A DNA stretch of 64,000 bases from Agromyces cavernae. GTDB taxonomy: Bacteria > Actinomycetota > Actinomycetes > Actinomycetales > Microbacteriaceae. This document shows positions 8,361-15,968 of this stretch, one piece after another. Position 1 is the stretch's first letter. The number at the start of each line of letters is the position of its first letter. Location of the stretch: contig NZ_JAJNMP010000003.1 in NCBI RefSeq assembly GCF_021044935.1, forward strand, positions 1-64,000, given 5' to 3'. The translations under genes were made by a program, and so were the position numbers. The notes under the pieces are model-generated. The model searched no databases. It had not been told where the DNA came from and saw only the letters and a list, made by a program, of their open reading frames with translations.

Positions 8361-9265
8361 GCGCCGCGACGCAGATCAGGGCCGTGAAGCGGCTGAAGTC
8401 GAATCCCCCGTCTGACGCCCCGCCGAAGGCAGTCGCGCCGCCGCCGCTCGCGAGGGGGTTGGGCATCGTCGCCCTCGTCGTCGCCACGCTGTACTTCCTC
8501 GTTCCGGTGTACTGGGTCTTCGTCGCCTCGACCAAGAACAACCGCGACCTGACCTCGACGTTCGGGTTCTGGTTCGCCGAGTGGAACCTCGCCGAGAACT
8601 ACGACAGCCTGATGGCCTGGACACAGGGGATGTTCTGGCAATGGGTCGGCAATTCGATCTTCTACTCGGTGACCGCGGGCGTCATCGGCACGCTGTTCGC
8701 CGTCATGGCCGGGTATGCGATCGCGAAGTTCGTGTTCCCCGGCAGGAGGATCGCCGTCGGCGTCATCATGGCGGGTCTGCTCATGCCGGTGGCGCTGCTC
8801 ACGGTACCGCTGTACATCGAGTTCCACGCGCTCGGCCTGGTCGACACTGCGTGGGCGATCATCATTCCCTCGGCGGTATCGCCGTTCGGCGTCTTCCTCG
8901 GCATGGTCTATGCGCAGAGTTCGGTGCCGACGGAACTGCTCGAGGCTGCTCGCATCGACGGCGCCGGCGAGGCGCGCATCTTCTTCACGATCGTGCTGCG
9001 GCTGCTGGGGCCGGCGATGGTGACGATCTTCCTCTTCATCTTCGTGGCCACGTGGAACAACTTCCTGTTGCCGCTCCTGATGGTGTCCTCGCCCGACCTG
9101 AAGCCCGTCACGCTGGGCCTGTTCGGCATGGTGAGCTATTTCGCGCCCAACAAGGGGGCCGTCATGCTCGGCGCGCTGCTGGGCGTGATTCCGCTGATCG
9201 TGCTGTTCTTCAGCCTGCAGCGCTATTGGCGGTCGGGCTTGGCTGCGGGCGCGGTCAAGGGCTGA
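8357..9265 (+). CDS. Sugar ABC transporter permease (MalG/UgpE type)
   Basis: 302-aa inner-membrane subunit paired with the preceding permease. Helix 1 is LGIVALVVATLYFLVPVYWV, and the EAA loop reads LEAARIDGAGEARIFFTIVL. The start overlaps the upstream stop (ATGA at 8357). It is the last gene of the operon, 8 nt before a strong bidirectional terminator-like hairpin. Confidence 0.94.
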   Translation: MSAATQIRAVKRLKSNPPSDAPPKAVAPPPLARGLGIVALVVATLYFLVPVYWVFVASTKNNRDLTSTFGFWFAEWNLAENYDSLMAWTQGMFWQWVGNSIFYSVTAGVIGTLFAVMAGYAIAKFVFPGRRIAVGVIMAGLLMPVALLTVPLYIEFHALGLVDTAWAIIIPSAVSPFGVFLGMVYAQSSVPTELLEAARIDGAGEARIFFTIVLRLLGPAMVTIFLFIFVATWNNFLLPLLMVSSPDLKPVTLGLFGMVSYFAPNKGAVMLGALLGVIPLIVLFFSLQRYWRSGLAAGAVKG

Positions 9266-9272
9266 CCCGGCC

Positions 9273-9319
9273 ATGCAGAAGGCCCGCGGTGCGCTGTGCG
9301 CGCCGCGGGCCTTCTGCAT
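9273..9319. terminator. Bidirectional terminator hairpin
   Basis: Perfect 17-bp arms ATGCAGAAGGCCCGCGG (9273-9289) and CCGCGGGCCTTCTGCAT (9303-9319), with an inner GCGC/GCGC stem in the loop. It lies between the stops of the convergent permease gene (9265) and GH35 gene (9326). There is no long T-run, which is usual for actinobacterial stem terminators. Confidence 0.88.
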
Positions 9320-9325
9320 CAGCGG

Positions 9326-11092
9326 TCAGGAGCCGATGAACTCCTCGGTCTCGCCGAACTCGGGTCGCTCGCGCACCTCGACGACGGCGCCGAGCCGCTC
9401 GAGGTCGAGCACCCGCACCTCGTTGCATCCGGCCCGCCACAGCGGAGCCGGCGCGTACAGCGTCACCTGCGGGCCGGCCTCCCAGTACCGGCCGAGCAGG
9501 AAGCCGTTGAGCCAGACCATGCCCTTGGCGCCGCCGGGGAAGGCGAGCCATGCGTCGGCGGGTTGCGCGACCTCGATCAGGGCGGAGGCCACGCCGTCGG
9601 TGCCGGCCGAGCCGATCGGCTGCCAGGTACCGAGTGGCAGCACGCGATGCGTCCAGCCGTGCACGAAGCGGCTGCCGAGCCTGACCCCGTGCAGAATGCC
9701 CTTTCGCTCGCCGAGGTGCGGGCCGTAGTTGATGCGACCCAGGCTCTCCACGGCGATCGTGATGACGGCTTCACGTGCGGCCCCGCCGATCGTGACGGAT
9801 GTCTCGCGGTCGCGGTCGAGCGTCGCGATGCGCCGACCGTCGAGGAACACCCCGGCGCGATCGTGCAGGCCATCGATCGTGAGCACCGCGCCCTCGGGGA
9901 CATCCGCCGTCGCCTCGTAGACGACGACGCCGTCGGCGACGCCGAGGTCCTCGAATGTGAGCGGGGCCACGTGTGATTCACCCGCCGGGATCGAGCGCAG
10001 CGCCTCGATGAGCGAGACCTCGGCGGTGAGGGGCACGGCCTGCTCGCGCTGGAATCGCGGCGCGGCGGGCACAGGCGGCAGCGCGCCGTCGTGGAACGGC
10101 GCGAACGACGCGCGCAACGCCTCGAACTTCGGGCCGAGCGTGCCGTCTTCAGCGATCGGCGCGTCCGAGTCGTAGCTCGTCACGGTGGGCTGCAGCCCGC
10201 CGTCCCAGTTGGCCCCGTTCCACAGGCCGAAGTTCGTGCCGCCATGCGCCATGTAGAGGCTGACCGAGCCGCCGGCCGCGAGCATCTCGTCGACCGTGCC
10301 GATCATGCCCTCGGCGCTGCGCACGTGATGGCGCTCACCCCAGTGGTCGAACCACCCGCCCCACAGCTCGCTGCACATGAGCGCGGCGCCCTCGGGAGCC
10401 AGGTTCTGGGCCACGGCGACGCCGGTGCCGAATGTGAAGGTCGGCAACGCACCCTCGACCGAGCCGTGTCGCAACATGTCGGCGGTGATGCCGTCGGCGG
10501 TCGTGAACATCTCGACGATGCCGTGCGCGCGCAACGAGTCACGCTGGTGCTCGAGATAGCCGCGATCCGACCCGAAGGAGCCGTACTCGTTCTCGATCTG
10601 CACGGCGACGATCGGCCCGCCGTAGGCGGCCTGCAGCGGCACCATGCGCGGCAGCAGTTCGCCGTACCAGGCGTCGACGGCAGCGAGGAATGCGGGGTCG
10701 CTCGTGCGCAGCGCCCGCACCCGGGCCGTGAGCCACGCCGGCAGGCCGCCATTCGACCATTCGGCGCAGATGTAGGGGCTCGGGCGCAGCAGCACACTCA
10801 GGCCCAGGTCTCCCGCGAGACGAACGAATCGTTCGAGGTCGCGCCAGCCGTCGAAGCGGCGGACGCCTTCGACCTCCTCATGGAAGTTCCATGCGACATA
10901 AGTGTCGACCGTGTTCGCGCCCATCGCCGCGAGTCGCCGAAGGCGGTCCTCCCACTGGTCGGGGTGCACCCGGAAGTAGTGGATCGCGCCGGAGAGCATG
11001 CGGTACGGCTTTCCGTCTCGCTCGAGCGTTCCGTCGCGCCATGTCAGCGCGGCCGCGGCTGCGGGAGGCGGCAGCACAGAGGTGTCGGTCAT
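9326..11092 (-). CDS. Beta-galactosidase, glycoside hydrolase family 35
   Basis: 588-aa retaining exo-beta-galactosidase, probably cytoplasmic since no signal peptide is seen. Family blocks are present: SGAIHYFRVHPDQWEDRLRR, LRPSPYICAEWSNGGLPAWL and VAVQIENEYGSFGSD (the Glu of NEYG is the expected acid/base), MCSELWGGWFDHWG (expected nucleophile) and YMAHGGTNFG. The ATG at 11092 is chosen because GAGAAGG lies 6 nt upstream; the longer open frame to 11125 has no such site. It faces the LacI gene, and the intergenic region holds a 17-bp operator shared with the transporter operon, so import and hydrolysis of a galactoside are probably co-regulated. Confidence 0.93.
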   Translation of the reverse strand: MTDTSVLPPPAAAAALTWRDGTLERDGKPYRMLSGAIHYFRVHPDQWEDRLRRLAAMGANTVDTYVAWNFHEEVEGVRRFDGWRDLERFVRLAGDLGLSVLLRPSPYICAEWSNGGLPAWLTARVRALRTSDPAFLAAVDAWYGELLPRMVPLQAAYGGPIVAVQIENEYGSFGSDRGYLEHQRDSLRAHGIVEMFTTADGITADMLRHGSVEGALPTFTFGTGVAVAQNLAPEGAALMCSELWGGWFDHWGERHHVRSAEGMIGTVDEMLAAGGSVSLYMAHGGTNFGLWNGANWDGGLQPTVTSYDSDAPIAEDGTLGPKFEALRASFAPFHDGALPPVPAAPRFQREQAVPLTAEVSLIEALRSIPAGESHVAPLTFEDLGVADGVVVYEATADVPEGAVLTIDGLHDRAGVFLDGRRIATLDRDRETSVTIGGAAREAVITIAVESLGRINYGPHLGERKGILHGVRLGSRFVHGWTHRVLPLGTWQPIGSAGTDGVASALIEVAQPADAWLAFPGGAKGMVWLNGFLLGRYWEAGPQVTLYAPAPLWRAGCNEVRVLDLERLGAVVEVRERPEFGETEEFIGS

Positions 11093-11137
11093 CTTGGGCC
11101 TTCTCGTTCGAACCACACGCGTCAATGCGGCAGCTAG

Positions 11138-11154
11138 GAATGTTTGCGTTCACA
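11138..11154 (-). promoter_or_regulatory. LacI-family operator before the GH35 gene
   Basis: GAATGTTTGCGTTCACA on the plus strand is the exact inverse of the operator at 5869-5885. It abuts a possible -10 box for the GH35 gene (GATAAT, minus strand, 11159-11154). The shared 17-mer at two units of one functional locus is strong evidence for a common repressor. Confidence 0.82.
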
Positions 11155-11200
11155 TTATCGTGCCACACACCCACGCTGCGAAACGATTTCCCTCCCGGAA

Positions 11201-11214
11201 AGTGAGCGTTCACT
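11201..11214 (+). promoter_or_regulatory. Probable autoregulatory operator and leaderless promoter of lacI
   Basis: AGTGAGCGTTCACT matches its own inverse at 12 of 14 positions and has the central CG of LacI operators. It is followed at once by TATCAT (11214-11219) and, 6 nt later, the ATG of the LacI gene (11226). The operator would therefore sit just upstream of the -10 box of a leaderless promoter, an ideal place for self-repression. Confidence 0.75.
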
Positions 11215-11225
11215 ATCATGGCGGG

Positions 11226-12245
11226 ATGCCGCGCCGTCATAATCAGAAATCTGCACCGAGTCAGGTCGATGTCGCCCGCGCCGCCGGCGTGTCGACCCAG
11301 ACCGTGTCTCGCGTGATATCCGGGCAGTCGAACGTGCGCCCCGAGACCGCGCGGCGGGTGCTCGCTGCCGTCGAGGAGCTCGGATACCGCGTCCACGCGG
11401 CGGCTGCATCACTCGCCTCCGGCCGAACCCGCATACTCGGCGTCATCGTCGTCTCCACCGCGCGATACTCGACGAGCGCGATCACCGTCGGCATCGAGGC
11501 CGTCGCGACTGAAGAGGGATATTCGGTCACGACGGCGAGCGTTGCCGATCACGCCACCCGCGATTCCTTCTTCGACGCGTTCGACCGCCTCGAGCGGCAG
11601 GGCGCCGAGGGCGTGATCCTGCTCGCTCCCTTCAGTTTCCTCGACCCTGGCATGGACACGCGCATCGAGCGCACCCCGACCGTGCTGATGCACCGCCTCA
11701 CCGGCGGCGTCGGCACGGAGTCCGTCGTCGACCAGTCCGCGATCGCACGCCTCGCGACCGAGCACCTGCTGAGCCTCGGCCACCGCACGGTCTGGCATGT
11801 CTCCGGCGACGACTACTGGCTCGAATCGCGAGTGCGACGGGAGACCTGGGAACAGGTGCTGATCGAGCATGGCGTGACGCCTCCGCCCGTCATCCCCGCA
11901 GATTGGACGCCCGAGTCCGGCTATCGCGCCGGACGCACGATCGCCGCGATCCCCGACGCGACCGCCGTGTTCGTCGCGAGCGATGAGATGGCGTTCGGCG
12001 TAATCCGTGCGCTGCACGAGGCCGGACGCACGGTGCCAGACGACGTCTCAGTCGTGAGCGTCGACGACATCGCACTCGCGGCCTATGCCGCGCCCGCGCT
12101 GACGACCGTACGCCAGCCATTCGAAGCAGTCGGCCGAGCAGCGGCGTCCCGCATCATCGACATGATCGAGGAGCGGGAGCCGACCCCCGTCGAACCGATC
12201 CACCCCGAGTTGATCGTGCGCGCTTCAACGGCGCCGCCGGCGTGA
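11226..12245 (+). CDS. LacI family transcriptional regulator
   Basis: 339-aa sugar-responsive repressor. The N-terminal HTH (SQVDVARAAGVSTQTVSRVI, then SGQSNVRPETARRVLAAV) and hinge (ELGYRVHAAAASLASGRT) are typical. The C-terminal periplasmic-binding-like domain ends with VSVVSVDDIALAAYAAPALT and LTTVRQP. The start at 11226 fits the HTH position and a leaderless TATCAT-N6-ATG promoter; the frame is open much further upstream but has no LacI character there. Likely targets are itself, the GH35 gene and the ABC operon at 5989. Confidence 0.94.
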   Translation: MPRRHNQKSAPSQVDVARAAGVSTQTVSRVISGQSNVRPETARRVLAAVEELGYRVHAAAASLASGRTRILGVIVVSTARYSTSAITVGIEAVATEEGYSVTTASVADHATRDSFFDAFDRLERQGAEGVILLAPFSFLDPGMDTRIERTPTVLMHRLTGGVGTESVVDQSAIARLATEHLLSLGHRTVWHVSGDDYWLESRVRRETWEQVLIEHGVTPPPVIPADWTPESGYRAGRTIAAIPDATAVFVASDEMAFGVIRALHEAGRTVPDDVSVVSVDDIALAAYAAPALTTVRQPFEAVGRAAASRIIDMIEEREPTPVEPIHPELIVRASTAPPA

Positions 12246-12320
12246 CACCGCACCGGGGTGCCGCGCGCGCGGCCGGGCCCGGGGCGCGCGCCCGGGGTGC
12301 CGTGAACCCGCCCTACGACG
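12246..12320. other. Very GC-rich convergent intergenic stretch
   Basis: Between the convergent LacI and SDR genes are two perfect 12-bp palindromes, CCGCGCGCGCGG (12261-12272) and GGGCGCGCGCCC (12282-12293), inside a direct repeat of CCGGGGTGCCG. It may act as a terminator for both genes, but there is no T-run and this is only a suggestion. Confidence 0.5.
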
Positions 12321-13079
12321 TCATGCGATGCCACCCCCGTCGACGACGAGCGCCGATCCGGTGACGTAGCTGGCGTCGTCGCTCGCGAGCCACACGACGG
12401 CGGCGGCGATCTCACGCGGCTCGCCCATGCGCTGCAGCGGCCGGTCGGCGGCCTCGGCGAGGAACGCATCCGCATCCTGCGAGAGCTGGCGTGCCTCGTC
12501 GCGCAGCATCCCGGTGTTCACGTCGCCGGGGTTCACCGAGTTCACGCGGATGCCCTGCGGCCCGTGGTCGATCGCGAGCGCGCGCGTCATGTTCACGACC
12601 GCGCCCTTCGAGGCGCAGTACGAGATCGCCCGGCCGCCGCCCTTGAGGCCCCAGCCCGAGCCGGTGTTCACGATCGAGCCGCCGCCCGCGGCCGCCATGA
12701 CGGGCACGACGTGCTTGCACATCAGGAAGATCGAGCGCACGTTGACGCCGAACACCCGGTCCCACTCCTCGACCGTCGTCTCGACCGCGGTCGTGCGCCG
12801 GATGATCCCGGCATTGTTGAAGACGACGTTCACCCCGCCGAACTCGGCGACGGTCGTCCCGACCACCCGTTCGATATCGGTCTCGCTCGAGACATCCGCC
12901 CCGATCGCGATCGCGGTTCCGCCCGCCTCGCGGATCTCGGCGGCGACCGCCTCTGCGGCCTCGCCGTTCAGGTCGACGACCGCGACCGCGGCGCCCTCTG
13001 CGGCGAGCGCGATCGACGTCGCGCGGCCGATGCCGCCGGCGCCGCCCGTGACGATGGCCTGCTTGTTCTCAAGGCGCAT
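12321..13079 (-). CDS. Short-chain dehydrogenase/reductase
   Basis: 252-aa NAD(P)-dependent oxidoreductase of the classical SDR type. The cofactor motif is TGGAGGIGRA (residues 11-20), with VVDLNG after strand beta2, whose Asp favours NAD over NADP. NNAG, the catalytic Ser of NTGSGWGLKG, and YCASK (Tyr and Lys) are all present. The start overlaps the upstream NAD-kinase-like gene by 11 nt, and it is the last gene of the operon that begins with the GH42 enzyme. Substrate is unknown; the operon hints at a sugar- or glycine-derived alcohol. Confidence 0.93.
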   Translation of the reverse strand: MRLENKQAIVTGGAGGIGRATSIALAAEGAAVAVVDLNGEAAEAVAAEIREAGGTAIAIGADVSSETDIERVVGTTVAEFGGVNVVFNNAGIIRRTTAVETTVEEWDRVFGVNVRSIFLMCKHVVPVMAAAGGGSIVNTGSGWGLKGGGRAISYCASKGAVVNMTRALAIDHGPQGIRVNSVNPGDVNTGMLRDEARQLSQDADAFLAEAADRPLQRMGEPREIAAAVVWLASDDASYVTGSALVVDGGGIA

Positions 13080-14349
13080 GGCCTTCTCCTTCGTGTTCCG
13101 GTGCGTGGACAGGGTAGATGCTGGTGGTGCGCTGCCCGGTGATGACGCGGACGAAACCGGCGAGCGCGGCGTCGACATCGGCGTCGCCGGTGTCGACGAG
13201 CAGGGGACGCCCGCCGAGGTCGATGAGCTTCTGCTCGGGCGCGACGACGAGCAGCGGATCGTCGCCGAGCGCACCGAGCACGCGGGCGGAGAGTTGCTGG
13301 TTGCCGCGGCCGAGAAGGAAGCCCTGGCCACCGATCACGGTGACGACGGCCTGCGCCGGGCCGCGGGCGGCCTCGTCGAGGAGCTCCCGCTCCGATGCGT
13401 CGGCGAGCACGCGTCGCCCGTCGAGCACGACGTCGACGCCGAGCGGTGTCTTCGACACGCCGAGTTCGCGCGCGAGCTCGCTCATCGTGCCGCCGGGGCC
13501 GAGCAGGTAGCGAACGCCGGGTCGAAGGGCGGATGCCGCTCCCCGCGCCGCGGCGCGCACCGCGGCGAACTCGTCCGCGGGCGTCGCCGCCTTGCGCGCC
13601 TGGGTGCGTCCCGGCCGATACGGCACGGCGAGCGTGCCGTACAGCTGCGGCTCGACGCGGGCACGCCGCAGCGCGGCCTCGTCGACGTCGAGCACCTCGC
13701 GTTCGATCAGCGGAAGCGAGCCGTCTACGAGCCATGCCGCGGCGATGCCGCCCGCCGCCCGCGGGCTCACCGCGAACACCGGGGAGTACATCTTCACGCC
13801 CGCCGGGATGCCGATCGCCGCCACCCCGTCGGTCGAGTAGGCGCGCAGTGTCATATCGAGACCCCCGGCCACCCCGCCGGTCGAGTAGCGAGCGCCAGCG
13901 AGCGTATCGAGACCCTCGCCGTGCACGGGTCTCGATACGCGCCCTCCTTCGTCGGGTGCTACTCGACCGACGGATGCGAGACCTTCGGCGACATCGCGCG
14001 CGGTGCCGTCGCCGCCTGCGAACAGCACGAGCGACGCGCCCGCGTCGGCGAGCGCCCGCGCCGCGGCCGACGTGTCGCTCCCGGTCGTGTGCACCGGCGG
14101 GTGCGCCACCAAGACCGGCTCGAGACCCGCCTCGCGCACGACATCCTCGCCCATCGGCCCCGCCACCGTCAGCACGCGTATGCCGGGACGCGCCGAGGCG
14201 ACCACGGCGAGCGCCGTGAGCGCACGTTCGGCCGCGCGTGACGCGCCACCGCGCTGACTCGCGCGCGCCTGCACGTCGGCGCCGTCGCTTCCGGCGAGCC
14301 CCGCGGGCCCGCCGATGCCGGCGACGGGGTTGACGATGAGGCCGAGCAT
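13069..14349 (-). CDS. ATP-NAD kinase family protein (AcoX-like) with repeat-encoded insert
   Basis: 426-aa member of the NAD/diacylglycerol kinase superfamily. It starts MLGLIVNPVAGIGG and has the nucleotide-binding GGDGTARD (residues 112-119). Family members usually carry the sequence GIPAGVKMYS a short distance after this; here it comes at residue 180, because residues about 126-176 come from three element A modules read in frame (GRV..., GLDTLAGARYSTG, LRAYSTDG). Whether the protein still works is unknown. AcoX-like proteins accompany dehydrogenase operons but their role is not settled. It lies 2 nt after gcvPB and overlaps the SDR gene. Confidence 0.85.
   Translation of the reverse strand: MLGLIVNPVAGIGGPAGLAGSDGADVQARASQRGGASRAAERALTALAVVASARPGIRVLTVAGPMGEDVVREAGLEPVLVAHPPVHTTGSDTSAAARALADAGASLVLFAGGDGTARDVAEGLASVGRVAPDEGGRVSRPVHGEGLDTLAGARYSTGGVAGGLDMTLRAYSTDGVAAIGIPAGVKMYSPVFAVSPRAAGGIAAAWLVDGSLPLIEREVLDVDEAALRRARVEPQLYGTLAVPYRPGRTQARKAATPADEFAAVRAAARGAASALRPGVRYLLGPGGTMSELARELGVSKTPLGVDVVLDGRRVLADASERELLDEAARGPAQAVVTVIGGQGFLLGRGNQQLSARVLGALGDDPLLVVAPEQKLIDLGGRPLLVDTGDADVDAALAGFVRVITGQRTTSIYPVHAPEHEGEGHAP
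13831..13968. repeat. Element A, triple copy inside the NAD-kinase-like gene
   Basis: GGTCGAGTAG at 13831, another at about 13882, and an inverse GGTCTCGATACG...CTACTCGACC ending at 13968 together make roughly 138 bp of repeat DNA. Read on the minus strand the whole stretch stays open and multiple-of-three, so the gene is not broken. It separates two blocks that are close neighbours in the family. Confidence 0.88.
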
Positions 14350-14351
14350 GG

Positions 14352-15968
14352 TCAGGCGGCGGCCTCGGTGCTGTCGGCGGGAATCCCGAAGTACTTGCGC
14401 TGGTACGCGCGCCAGGTGATCGCCCAGCGCTCGGGGTCGTCGAGGTCGTCGTGGTGGGTGTGGTGCACGGTCTGCCGGTGGGGTGCGGTGCGCACGGTCT
14501 CGGCGTCTTCACGTGCCTCGCGGGCGATCTCCGCGAGCACGGCCGCGTACTCGTCGAGCTCAGCCATCGAATACGACTCGGTGGGCTCGAGGGTGAACGG
14601 CTGAGGCACGACGTAGGGGTGGTGGCTCGTCCAGTAGTGCATACCGAAGTCGCTCGCACGAACGCCGATCTCCTCGGAGGTGACGCCGGTCTCTTCGAAC
14701 AGCTCCTGCCACGAGTACCGCACCTGCTCGATGCGGCGGCGCCCGGTCGCGTACGGCGCCGAGGCGCCCGGGATCTCGAGCACCTTCTTCAGCAGATAGT
14801 TGTTGTTCAGCACGGCGATCTCGGCGACCGCGCGCAGACCGTCGGCGCCGAGCGCCATCATCCACGCGTAGGCGCGCACGATGTTCGGCACCACCCCGAA
14901 GAACGGTGCGACGGCGCCGATCGACTGCTCGCCCGGCTCGCGCACGACGAACCGCGCCGAGCTGGCGGAGCCGTCGGCGCCGCCCTCGCGCACGACACGC
15001 GGGCCGGGCAGGAACGGCGCGAGCGCCGCGCTCACGCCGTTCGCGCCGGCGCCCGGGCCGCCGCAGCCGTGCGGGGTGCCGAAGGTTTTATGCAGGTTGA
15101 AGTGGCAGACGTCGAAGCCGGCGTCACGGGCCCGGGTGATGCCGAGGATGCCGTTGGCGTTCGCTTGGTCGTACGACGCGAGCGCGCCGACGCCGTGCGC
15201 CGCGTCGACCCATTCCTTGATCGCCGGGTTGTAGATGCCCGTGTCTTCGGGGTTCGTGACCATGATCGCGGCCGTACGCGGCGAGAGCGCGCGCTTCAGC
15301 GCGTCGAGGTCGGGATAGCCGTCGGCGTCGGGATACAGGGTGATGACGTCGTAGCCGGCCGCCTTCGCGGCCGCCGCGTTCGAGGGGTGGCTGAAGATCG
15401 TCGTGATGACCTCGCGACGCTGCTCGCCCTCGCCGTTGGCCTCGTGGTAGGCGCGGATCATGGCGATGTTCGACCAGATCGCGGCGGAGCCGCCCTGCGT
15501 GTGCAGCGACACCTCGTCCATGCCCGAGATCTCGGCGATCATGCGTTCGGTGTTCCAGACGATCTCGAGCACGCCCTGCGCGTCGGCCGGGTCCTGCAGC
15601 GGGTGCATCGCCGTCAGCGCAGGAGTGCCGACGAGCTGGTCGTTGACCTTCGGCGCGTACTTCATGGTGCAGGTGCCCTGTCCGATGTCGACATTGAAGT
15701 CGGCGCCGAGGTTCTCCTGCGAGAGCCGCAGGTAGTGCTTCAGCACTCGCATCTGGCCCATCTCGGGCAGGGCCGGCGGCACCGCACGGCGAAGGCCCGC
15801 CGGAAGGTCTCCGACGACGTCGCCGACGGCATCGCGAACCCCGGCCTCGAGTCCGGTCACGAGCACGCCGCGCTCACCGGGCGTCGAGAGCTCGAAGATG
15901 ATGGGCTCGTCCCAGCTGGCCTGGTGGAAGCGGCGAAGGGCGGGCTTGGGTGCGACGGGGAGGCTCAT
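14352..15968 (-). CDS. gcvPB: Glycine dehydrogenase (decarboxylating) subunit 2
   Basis: 538-aa PLP-binding half of the split glycine-cleavage P-protein. The PLP lysine lies in FNLHKTFGTPHGCGGPGAG, and upstream blocks such as GTCTMKYAPKVNDQL, QGGSAAIWSN and TIFSHPSNAAAAKAAGYDVI are typical. P-protein decarboxylates glycine and loads the aminomethyl group on lipoyl-GcvH. The ATG at 15968 overlaps the gcvPA stop (ATGA). No gcvT, gcvH or lpd is near, so the subunit pair either serves H-protein encoded elsewhere or has a different substrate. Confidence 0.92.
   Translation of the reverse strand: MSLPVAPKPALRRFHQASWDEPIIFELSTPGERGVLVTGLEAGVRDAVGDVVGDLPAGLRRAVPPALPEMGQMRVLKHYLRLSQENLGADFNVDIGQGTCTMKYAPKVNDQLVGTPALTAMHPLQDPADAQGVLEIVWNTERMIAEISGMDEVSLHTQGGSAAIWSNIAMIRAYHEANGEGEQRREVITTIFSHPSNAAAAKAAGYDVITLYPDADGYPDLDALKRALSPRTAAIMVTNPEDTGIYNPAIKEWVDAAHGVGALASYDQANANGILGITRARDAGFDVCHFNLHKTFGTPHGCGGPGAGANGVSAALAPFLPGPRVVREGGADGSASSARFVVREPGEQSIGAVAPFFGVVPNIVRAYAWMMALGADGLRAVAEIAVLNNNYLLKKVLEIPGASAPYATGRRRIEQVRYSWQELFEETGVTSEEIGVRASDFGMHYWTSHHPYVVPQPFTLEPTESYSMAELDEYAAVLAEIAREAREDAETVRTAPHRQTVHHTHHDDLDDPERWAITWRAYQRKYFGIPADSTEAAA

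Noticed and set aside
12246-12320. Z-DNA-like GC palindromes as an origin or attachment site
   Set aside because: Only short GC palindromes between convergent genes; no iterons, DnaA boxes or recombinase.
13831-13968. Calling the NAD-kinase-like gene a pseudogene
   Set aside because: The insert keeps the frame and all conserved blocks remain, so it is annotated as intact with an insert.
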